A program made the position numbers and the translations under genes. Positions 49,848 to 60,600 of a stretch of DNA of 64,000 nt are shown in pieces (the first letter of the stretch is position 1; every line of letters starts with the position of its first letter). The notes under the pieces are model-generated. The model was given only the letters and a program-made list of their open reading frames with translations, had not been told where the DNA came from and searched no databases. Source of the DNA: Trichoplusia ni (taxonomy: Eukaryota; Arthropoda; Insecta; Lepidoptera; Noctuidae); contig NC_039499.1 of assembly GCF_003590095.1 (NCBI RefSeq), positions 4,340,001 through 4,404,000 of the forward strand. The letters run 5' to 3'.

Positions 49848-50190
49848 TCAATATTCCGAAACAGATGAGACTTTAATTTCGCGGACATTGTTAACGCCTA
49901 CGAAGTTGAAATCTTGAGATATTGTTTCTTGTTCTGATAACTCCATAACTGATAGTGCGTCGCTTGCTATGTTTAGTTCATCAGGCGTTTCAGTCACGTC
50001 GCCATCCGTACTTGAATCGTACATCCGGTCTATACTTCATCTACGGGTTAGAAGCCACTTTTTATGGTCTTCTAAGTGAGTGGATTAAAGAGCTACCAAA
50101 ATCTAGCCAAAACATTTTAACAATGTATAAGCTTCTGAAAAGTGCTGCGTATTGTGTTCTTGCTTCGTCACTAAACCATTTTTACGGTTT
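49848..50190 (-). pseudogene. Decayed minus-strand coding sequence, unrecognised
   Basis: On the minus strand an acidic 58-codon frame runs from ATG at 50024 to TGA at 49848, with MYDSSTDGDVTETPDELN near its start and a C terminus of KVSSVSEY. The same frame continues upstream through THLEDHKKWLL (about 50060) and ITKQEHN-like sequence, but three stops interrupt it (near 50040, 50085 and 50103). Composition is protein-like. A further fragment on the same strand at 50435-50545 (KPYEFIVLI, then after a one-base shift FKAGSEEADCDVFNF) could belong to it. It may be a degraded transposase C terminus or a host pseudogene; I recognise no family. Confidence 0.3.
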
Positions 50191-50549
50191 TTACTTGACT
50201 GCCAAATAGGAGATTGTTTTTAAGTATTAGAACCCTTTTGCCAAGACAGAAGTGTATTTATTTTTATGTAGATAAGGAAGCGGTTAAATATACGTCACTT
50301 TATTGCTCATTTTTTCCAAGTATCCAAATATAACTCAAAGCGTTTACGATGTATTGATTGATACGCAATCTATTTTTGTTGATTTACCTTATATTAAAAT
50401 TATATTTTACCTTTTTAACGTTCGAGGATTATTTACTTCGATGAAAATTGAACACATCACAATCAGCTTCTTCCGAACCAGCTTTGAAGATAACTTGTGG
50501 ATGAGTACAATAAATTCATAAGGCTTGGTGACGTCGACAATGATAGTAT

Positions 50550-53394
50550 GATAGTAGCGAGAATACCTATCATTCAAGTTTGACTCATAACATGTAAGTA
50601 TGTAAAAATGATGTCTTCATATCGATATTTGTACTGATATCAGATAATTCTATGTTTAAGTTTCGTTTATTCAATAGAGTTGGGACTATCTTTGGGATGC
50701 CATTAGAGAAATGGATATAATTGTATATGAGGTTTTTGTTCCAAATTTGAGTATTCTAAAAAATGCAGATTAGAGATATTTTTTTTTATATCTCACAAAT
50801 TGGCGAAAATTAGGTCCCCCTGCCTAGACTCTCTTAGACATATTATCCAAAATTTACAGTCATGTAGGTAGGCCTTGCATACTCATTTTGCAAGTGCTCT
50901 CGTCTGTGGCTGGGGATCGCAAATATACTATTGAACGGTGTGCAATAAAAAATCCGCGAGAATGATTTATGTCAAAAATATGATCAAGACAGAATAGACA
51001 AAGGTCAAATTTTCTGAAATACTCTTCTAACTATTTTCCCCTTCAAAAACGACTCCCGCATTAAGGAATTTTATTCTCGTGCCGCGGGGGTTTCACAAAC
51101 ATCCAAGACACTTCATTCACTTCATAATTATATTGACACGTTTGTACTAACAAGTATTGCAAATAACAAGAATGACCAATTCGCTGGTACATTTACCTTT
51201 GCTGACGTTATCAAACCTCAAAAAATGTTTGTATTCAGGAATAACCCACAGCTTGTCTTTAAAACTGACGTTCGATGTTTCTCAAAGTCAATGACTAATC
51301 AATACTACATAGATGATAAGTCTGAGTACCAAACACATGACACATGTTTACAAACGTAACGATTCATAACAAACTTCAACAGACCTAAGTTCCTAACGGG
51401 TGAAAACTTGCCTCTCTGTGTTAAATCCATTTCGATTCCAGCGTTCTCAAAACTAGACATGAGAAAGTGATGATTATATTTTACTTATAACTTCATTTCA
51501 TTTCAACATTCATTTCATATTCATAATTTTGACATATGAAATTTCAATCAAGAGTTTAATTAATTATTATAAATAAATATATATTCTCCATTACCATAGA
51601 ATCATAAAAAAAATGGATGAACTTTTAATCTTTATCAGTCTATAGTATATTTTTGAGCCCCAGCCATACACAATAGCATCTTCGCAAGATGCGTTCGGTC
51701 AATTTCAATATGAAGCTGTATTTTCCGATACGAACAAAGTTTTTCACACCCAAAAAGTTGAAATCAGATGTTCCTCAAGTTAAGCATAAATTAAAAGGTC
51801 TTTCACAAATGTTTTAAGACCAAATCTATAAACCACTAGAAAACTGTGATACAAACGCAGATCATACGTTTTCTGATCCCAATATCACTTTTGTTAAGAA
51901 ATAATAGACTTGAGAATTAGATGAATACATACGTTTTATGTTTACAGTAATACTTCTCGTTAAATTGTTAGAATCTTACCTCATGTTGCTGGCTTCAGAC
52001 GATACAATGAATTATGAAAATCAACATTACGTCTTTGGATCAAAGGAGCTGTTAATGTTTAAGAGTTAGCTTTCAATGTGGTGGAACACACCAAGGAATG
52101 TAGTCGTCGACTACTAGTCCTCAGGGTTGCATTGTGACGTTCTGTTCTTCGTGAAACATTTCAAGTTCTGTCGTCTCTTTACACGTCTAAAGAAGCTTAC
52201 TAAAAAAATAAACATACGTAGCTGAACCGCTCCCATTACCCTTAACATCCAAAGATCTTAATCCTATCCCAACAAAATCAAAATCCTCTAACATTCGTTC
52301 ATTCTGGCTCCTCCTCCAACACCATGATGTAAAATAGACTATTATGCCGCTCACGATCTTACCGATCCGCTGCAGTTTATAAACTTTGTTGTATGAGGAG
52401 ACGCTTATATATTAAAAAAAGCCCTACGCACTCCATGTTTTCGTTTACCAACGTGTTTGAAAGGAGAACTATAAGATATTCGACATCACCTATCTAAGAG
52501 ACGAGTGGTGCACTGAAATCATTCAATGAGAGAAAGAAAAATACAAAGCAGATATTCTAATGCTGTATTACATCGGTGCACCCCTCGTATCCTGGATGGG
52601 TGAAGACGAGTAATTTAGCTGTCTTTTTTAACACCTTTCTATACCAAACATGGCTTACGAAGGACTTTTTCAATATTTAAGCATAATTTCATACAAATTT
52701 ATAAATTGCATACCATCGGTCAGCTCGTGAGTGGCATTATAGTCTATTTTACATTTGTTCTGTGTCAAAATATAGCACAAGCATCAATATCAACGAATCG
52801 CGTAATTAAAAAACTTACTTTAAATGAACTTAAAAATAGCAAATACTTCTGAATTTAAGTATGATCATAACAATGGCGTAAACAAAGTATTGGTAGATGA
52901 TCTAAATGATGTTGATGACCCGCAATGTTGATTTTCGTAATTTGTTGTTAATCCTTATTGCTTTATGAAATAAGAAAAGATATTAGTCATCGAAATGAAA
53001 GTTTTCTTAAAAACCCAGAAGCAACCAAAATTACGTTTTATATGATAACATAATGTATACAGACGTTACTTATCAGAATTACGAGATGTGAAATCCCATG
53101 AATAAATACCATATGACTGAGCTATTTTCTTTAGTAGCTATGATTACAATCGATAACACTATTGTGATAAGAGATACGGTTGAGTAATACTCTGGATAAT
53201 AATATGGTATATAACACACCCATACCCAATGTACTCAAGCCAGTAATCTTTAAGAAACGTTCGACGAACTTAAAAGAAACTTTCGTGAGGAAGATTCGCA
53301 TATAAATGATACAAACCTAAGCTTATCCCGATAATCACACGATCGTTAAAACTTAAATTCGCAAAAATGTCCGTAGATAGTTAAAGTGTACAGA
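50550..53394. other. Non-coding stretch up to the assembly gap
   Basis: No exon is recognised on either strand. In particular, no cysteine-rich EGF, sushi or lectin-type exon is visible that would supply the missing 5' part of the large membrane-protein gene to the right of the gap. Confidence 0.5.
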
Positions 53395-54394
53395 NNNNNN
53401 NNNNNNNNNNNNNNNNNNNNNNNNNNNNNNNNNNNNNNNNNNNNNNNNNNNNNNNNNNNNNNNNNNNNNNNNNNNNNNNNNNNNNNNNNNNNNNNNNNNN
53501 NNNNNNNNNNNNNNNNNNNNNNNNNNNNNNNNNNNNNNNNNNNNNNNNNNNNNNNNNNNNNNNNNNNNNNNNNNNNNNNNNNNNNNNNNNNNNNNNNNNN
53601 NNNNNNNNNNNNNNNNNNNNNNNNNNNNNNNNNNNNNNNNNNNNNNNNNNNNNNNNNNNNNNNNNNNNNNNNNNNNNNNNNNNNNNNNNNNNNNNNNNNN
53701 NNNNNNNNNNNNNNNNNNNNNNNNNNNNNNNNNNNNNNNNNNNNNNNNNNNNNNNNNNNNNNNNNNNNNNNNNNNNNNNNNNNNNNNNNNNNNNNNNNNN
53801 NNNNNNNNNNNNNNNNNNNNNNNNNNNNNNNNNNNNNNNNNNNNNNNNNNNNNNNNNNNNNNNNNNNNNNNNNNNNNNNNNNNNNNNNNNNNNNNNNNNN
53901 NNNNNNNNNNNNNNNNNNNNNNNNNNNNNNNNNNNNNNNNNNNNNNNNNNNNNNNNNNNNNNNNNNNNNNNNNNNNNNNNNNNNNNNNNNNNNNNNNNNN
54001 NNNNNNNNNNNNNNNNNNNNNNNNNNNNNNNNNNNNNNNNNNNNNNNNNNNNNNNNNNNNNNNNNNNNNNNNNNNNNNNNNNNNNNNNNNNNNNNNNNNN
54101 NNNNNNNNNNNNNNNNNNNNNNNNNNNNNNNNNNNNNNNNNNNNNNNNNNNNNNNNNNNNNNNNNNNNNNNNNNNNNNNNNNNNNNNNNNNNNNNNNNNN
54201 NNNNNNNNNNNNNNNNNNNNNNNNNNNNNNNNNNNNNNNNNNNNNNNNNNNNNNNNNNNNNNNNNNNNNNNNNNNNNNNNNNNNNNNNNNNNNNNNNNNN
54301 NNNNNNNNNNNNNNNNNNNNNNNNNNNNNNNNNNNNNNNNNNNNNNNNNNNNNNNNNNNNNNNNNNNNNNNNNNNNNNNNNNNNNNNNNNNNNN
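53395..54394. other. Assembly gap of exactly 1000 N
   Basis: All bases are N. The round size indicates a placeholder of unknown true length. It precedes the first visible exon of the uif-like gene by 32 bases. Confidence 0.98.
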
Positions 54395-54426
54395 AAGTTA
54401 CTTTATTGATTCTTTTATATTTGCAG

Positions 54427-54638
54427 CTGAATTCTGTCCTCCATTACCCGACCCGCTTGGTGGCTACCAATCCTGCCGCGATTGGGGTGCGGTGGTCAGT
54501 TCAAGGTGTGCGAGATCGCCTGTCGCGACGGCCTCAGGTTCTCTCAACCAGTACCACCATTCTACACTTGCGGAGCAGAAGGATTCTGGCGTCCAACTCC
54601 TGACCCTACGCTACCTCTAGTCTACCCTGCTTGCTCAC
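54427..54638 (+). CDS. uif-like exon A: sushi (CCP)-like module, frameshifted
   Basis: After the acceptor TTATATTTGCAG the frame reads EFCPPLPDPLGGYQSCRDWG. It then continues only one frame over, as GGQFKVCEIACRDG, with FYTCGAEGFWRPTP and YPACS closing the module. The spacing of C, W and the final YPxC is that of a CCP/sushi domain. A base is missing at about 54492, where GCGGTGGT would be GCGGGTGGT in frame. The exon ends in phase 1 at C|GTAAGA. Confidence 0.75.
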
Positions 54639-57600
54639 GTAAGAACACCTTCACAATGTTATGTGGTATTAAATTCTCTTGAATTAAGATGGATCGTTTT
54701 AACATATATTTTTGCCACATACAGCGGCGTCGCCAGCGCAACGTGTCTTCAAGATATCAATGTTGTTCCCGAGCTCAGTCCTCTGCAATGATGCGGACAG
54801 GCTGTCCTACGACAGAAGGTTCGCAGTGCTATCAACCAACTCAACAGGGACTGGAACTTCTGCTCTTACGCTGTTGATGGTACGTCATATAATTGCTATT
54901 TCCTATTTCCATCCTAAGTTAAACAAAAGAAAAAATGTTAATAAAATTATATTTATGTAGGAACCGCGAGTGCAAAGAACTGGATATCAATGTGAAGTGC
55001 GACCACCGAGCCAATGCCAGGCAAACGAGACAAGTATCCACCCCTCCCGCCGTTGCTGCTGAAGATACCTACGTCTTGGATGCTATCATCCCCGTCGAAG
55101 AGTAAGTTCATAATTTGTGCCATTCAGGCAAACCAATAAAGTAGGAATTGGTCGTAATCAGGTGCTGGCGTAGACCTACCGTTACGCAAACTTGTAAAAA
55201 AATAATACCTGTAGTGCACTTAGCATGTGTTATTATAACACAATACTCGTAAAGCACTTTCGTATCGTAGCAATATTGAAAATTTATATCCGATTGCACT
55301 TCAATGAGATCAAGCATTTTCAATTAAACTGTCATATTAAATTTCGTCACAATGGTTTTAATTACACCGGCCGACAATCGTTTATTTACCTGAGGATACA
55401 AAAAAGTAAATATTTTCATTATATTTGATGCCATACTCGTCCGACAGTTTAATTCAATGTCTTGCTATCTCAAGTCTTACATACATATGAAGCATGTTCT
55501 CCCATCACAATCGCATGTGTGTTTATGCACATAGGACACGAAGCAGTAGGGAGGGTCGTCAAGCTGGCGATACGTACAACGTTGAGGTCTCATTCCCGTC
55601 TGTCAAGTAAGTGGTCTGCATGCCTTACAGTAGCACATAGCACTGTACATGAACGTACAAATTGTAAAATGCTTTTGTAAAATAATAACGACGTTGCTTG
55701 TATACCAGCTGTTTTGATACAAATCAATTGAAATAGCTAATCAACTTGATTGTAAATATTAATCATTGACATAATTTACAGTGATCCAGTAATTCATAAT
55801 GGAAACAACGAAAGATCAACTGTCCAACGGTTATTGGAGAAACTGATTCTCGAAGACGAACAGTTCGACGTGAGGAATATTCTTCCAAACACTGTTCCTG
55901 ATCCAGCGAGCTTGGAGCTAGTTTCTGACTACGCTTGCCCAACTGGACAAGTTGTTATGGCACCTGACTGTGGTAAGTATTGGAACCCAAAGGAGGACAG
56001 AACTGATTTTTTTTTTATGCCTTCGATGTTCATTCACGTTCTTGTTTTGTTCAGTGGCGTGTGCTGTCGGTACCTTCCTGGACGCTGCTAGTGACACCTG
56101 CAAGCCTTGCCCGCAAGGCACTTACCAGTCTGAAGCAGGCCAGGTCCAATGTACTGCTTGCCCGACGATCGCCGGACAATCTGGAGTGACCCAATCCACT
56201 GGAGCTCGTAGCGCCGCTGACTGCAAAGGTATGGGCACATGAATGGTGGTACTCCAGATATTTTAGTAGAAGATTATAGTATGACAAATGTGTTTAACCA
56301 GTTTAAACTGAACTGTGTTGAAGATGGGAAATTACATAGAATCTTTTTGTACTTGTCCTAAACATAGCTTTAATTAGTTGTATCACAGGAAAAAAATACT
56401 TGGCGTGATGGATGGTTGTTTAAAACTTACCTTTGTTTTGTAGAGAGGTGTGCTGCTGGTAAATTCTACGATGCTGAAGCAGAACTGTGCCGTCCTTGCG
56501 GTCACGGTTCCTACCAGCCTCGCGAGGGTGCATTCTCCTGTCTCTCCTGCCCCAGAGGACAAACTACTCGAGCTACGGAAGCCGTGTCGGCTGCTGAATG
56601 CAGAGATGATTGTCCTTCAGGTAAAATCTAATGTTTAAATTTATATTCTTTGCTTTTTATAAAATATAATTAGTATCTCATATAAACTTATAAAATCACT
56701 TAAATGTATGATAAAAATGAAAAAAGAATAGAATATTCTTCTTCCTTCGTTATAAACTATTCTTAGCAACTGCACCTATAGCCGAGTCATTGAGGTTACC
56801 ACGCCAAACCCACCGTACGCGTCACGTAGGACAAGCATTTGTGTGATACACGAATACTTGTAATGAGTCTGGGTATTGTTGTGCACGTGATCTGTCCCCC
56901 GCGATGCAAGGAGTAAGTTCCTTAGTGCGGCAGTCATTTATTCTATATACCACTAGCAGTTGCCCGCGACTTCGTTCGCGTGGTAAGCAAACCAGTAGTA
57001 CATCATTTTGTACTATTGTCAATAGTATTAGCAGCGTACGCAGAAATAGGTTTCCGATTTTACACCTTAGGTTACATTATCGAAATTTTCTTACGTTACC
57101 CTAATATTTTTCAAAATAAATTATAGCCTATGTTCAGCGGGGATAATGTAGCTTCTCAACAGTGAAAGAAATTTTTGAAATCGGTCCAGTATGTCCCAAG
57201 CCTATTCAAACAAATCTTTCCTCTTTATAATGTTAGTATAGAAAAACCATCGTATACATTTTCTCCGCAACCTCTGTAACTTTACCGTTGTCCCCAGGCG
57301 AGCAGCTGAGCAGCGACGGCGGCTGCGAGGCGTGCCCGCGCGGCACGTGGCGCGCGTCGGGCGCGGGCGCGGCGTGCGCGGCCTGCCCGCCCGGCACCAC
57401 CACGCCACAAGCCGGCGCCTCCTCCGCAGACCAGTGCTCGCTGCCTGTCTGCAGACCTGGTGAGTGTCTTCATAACTACATTCAAACTGTCTGAAAGATA
57501 AAATGATCCCTTTGATGGCGTGTTGGGATACGATCTTATAGTCTGAAAAACTAATTTGAGCTTCAGATAGGTAAACGGAAACTGAAAGATAATTAAATGA

Positions 57601-60600
57601 AAATATAGGAGAACAAAAAATTGATGTTTTCTTCTTCAAATTGTTTTTTTAAAAGCATAGCAAAACTTTGGTTTCGCATTGCTAAGCATTTCAACAGAGC
57701 GACACCCAAATTTTCTTTTATTAAATTTAAAATAAACTACAACACCAGAATTTAATTCCTTATCCCGCGAAAGTCGATTTCTTTCTCCCGAAATATAAAT
57801 ACAGACCGAGACTATTAGCTACTTTAACTAGTCATTGTAAACCCCTGTCAAAACCTTAAAATAGACATCCTGCCAAAAACACTTACAAAATCAAAAATTG
57901 CCTTCAAAACAATTCTCGAATTGAATTCGATATCACAATTCCGATTTTTAGGACTTCAGGAATATCTTGTAATACAATCTCTTGTTACCATTTTAGATTG
58001 ATTGATTGTACAGCCCGAGTTTTGTTTATTAATTATTTTTGTTAATTACAGGCTCATATCTGAACGTGACCTTGAACAGTTGCGTGCAGTGCAGGAAGGG
58101 AACTTACCATCCGAGGCTCAACAGACAGTCTGTGTTCCTTGCCCGATCAACACCAGTACCAGAGGCCCTGGAGCTGTAAGTGAAACTCAAACTAATAATA
58201 TCCCTCGTATAACTTTAGAGTATAATACCACTGTGAGAAATTTGACCACTATATAACATGCATATAACTCCAACTGCTTTCTTGTTTCTCTTCACAACCT
58301 GTGGGTTGGTTGGTAGAGAATACCTCTGACTTTCTATTGTACATATTTTGTATTAGAAGTATTAAAAATCACAATGAAAAATGAAAAACCCCCTCAGTGG
58401 AAAAGAACTTCCGATGAGGGCACATTTTTGGAAACAGAATCCATATGAAATCGTATTCACTTTGAAATACTAACGTAATACAAAAAAAAATGTTTAACAG
58501 CTCATAACATTCAAACCATATAGAGTTCCTATACAGAATCAAAATATAAAATATAAATAATGAATACATTATCCGATTAACAGACTGCGGAATCGGATTG
58601 CACAAATCCATGCGAGATGAGCGGCCCGAGATGCATTGTGATGTTAATGCGTATTGCCTTTTGATACCCGAAACGAGCGAGTTCAAGTGCCAATGCAAAC
58701 CAGGGTTCAATGGAACTGGAAAAGTCTGTATAGGTAAGCATATCACGTTATTAACGTTTATTATACCGTATATGTTTTTTTACAGGGAATTAAGGTTGTT
58801 TTTTAATTGATTTCAAAAAAGGAGGAGGTTCTTAACCTTTTTTTTGTTACCTCCGAACTTCAGACTGGCTGAACTGAATTATTTTTTTATTTAACGTAAA
58901 GTGCCATTTGGTCCCAAGTCGGTTTTATGTTTTTGTTGTTAAAAAATATATTATGTAAGTTAGGACTTACTTGGAACTTAAAACTTTTATATTGGATATG
59001 ACGCAAATAAGACCAATATTAAAGCAAATTATTGAATTTAAATCAATTATATTGAACTTGTACCAGTCGACCTTCGTGTCGCCTAAACGTCAGCCGAAAT
59101 TTGATTACGTTTAATTGATAATTTGTATTCAAATTGAGAGGCTTTTGATTTCTGTCAAAACGCAAATTTGTATAGACTTGTTATGATACACATCTTTGCT
59201 GTTGTATTTCTTGAAAGCTTCCGCTTTGAGAATTTGACAGGCTGACATTTTTTCATCTTTGGAGTCAATAGTAATCATTAGATTAAGTGAGTCGCGCAGT
59301 TTTAGTTATTACAAGTAAATCTAGAGAGTTAAGTTTTACCTAAAATTTCAGTTGGACAAAAAATCTGTTGTACCTCTCAATGGCAGATAGTTTATATATG
59401 TATATATGACTGAATCATTATCATCATCACCATCAGCCCATATTCATCCACTGCTTGAACATATGCCTCTCCAATTGCACGCTATCGAGATCTATCTTCG
59501 GCTGCTTGCAATCAGCTGCTGCCAGCCGTCTTGCTTGGCCAAATAATAATATTATCTCCTGTCCTTCCAGATGTCTGCCTGGACTACTGCGACAACGGTG
59601 GCGAGTGCGTGAAGGACGCTCGAGGCGAGCCGTCGTGCCGCTGCACGGGCTCGTTCACGGGCCGCCACTGCCGCGAGAAGAGCGAGTTCGCGTACATAGC
59701 CAGCGGAAGTCGCGGGAGGAGTCATATTTATTATATTCTTAGTACTGCTTGTATGGATGATTTGTGCCAGGTTAGTAAAAAAAAGTGTTGGATAATTTTG
59801 CCAATATTTTTCAGGTGAACTCGATTAGCTTTCTATTGACCCCTAGTAGAACATCCTTCAACCAAGCACTTGAGGCTAAAAACCTTGGACGTTATTGATG
59901 ATACAAAGATAACTTACGACAAGAATCTATTACACCAACGGCAAAATTTTGACCAAGTGCAATGGGACTCGTGGGGGATAAAAAATGTATTACGGGACGC
60001 AATTAAAAATAATCGGATTAACATACAAAAAAATAATCCGATTACAAACCCTTTGGTAACATCTAGGAAATTGGGGAGCTGTAAAAAAAATACGAAACAA
60101 AATTTAAGTAAGCCTACGAGTACGTACCTACGTAGCGCGTAGGCATTAAATCCGTAATACATTAAATAACCGAAAATGGGTTATTTAACTCAATTTTCAG
60201 GGAGGTTGTTAGTAATGGATTTTAAACGTTTCGATTAAATTTTTCGTATAAATGAAATATTTAAGCACAGTAACTCAATTTCACGAAGCTTGATTATTAT
60301 GCAGCGGGACTCTCATCCGTGTTATTTTAAAGGCTTGAGCTTGTTTAAATTTAAGAGTAATAAGTAATTTCCATAGTAGAATTGGCAGACACAGACACTT
60401 TGATAATATTCGATTAAAGATAAACGCTTTCACAGCCAAAACAGGAGTCTTTGTTAAACACCAATAGAACCGCTTTAATTTACCTAGCAAAGAGATATTT
60501 TTAGACATACACGGATTTTTATTGATAAAAAGGTATCCTTAGCGATCAAATCCTTTTAGCTCATGCGTAACTACTTGTGATGTGTATGTTGGTCATCAGG

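Noticed and set aside
53386..54603. Apparent 405-codon open frame across the gap
   Set aside because: Most of it is N. The part after the gap is read in the wrong frame of a real exon, as shown by the sushi-type pattern in the other frames.
57202..57639. Arg/Ala-rich open frame on the minus strand over exon H
   Set aside because: It is the reverse-strand shadow of a GC-rich exon with clear cysteine modules and splice sites on the plus strand.
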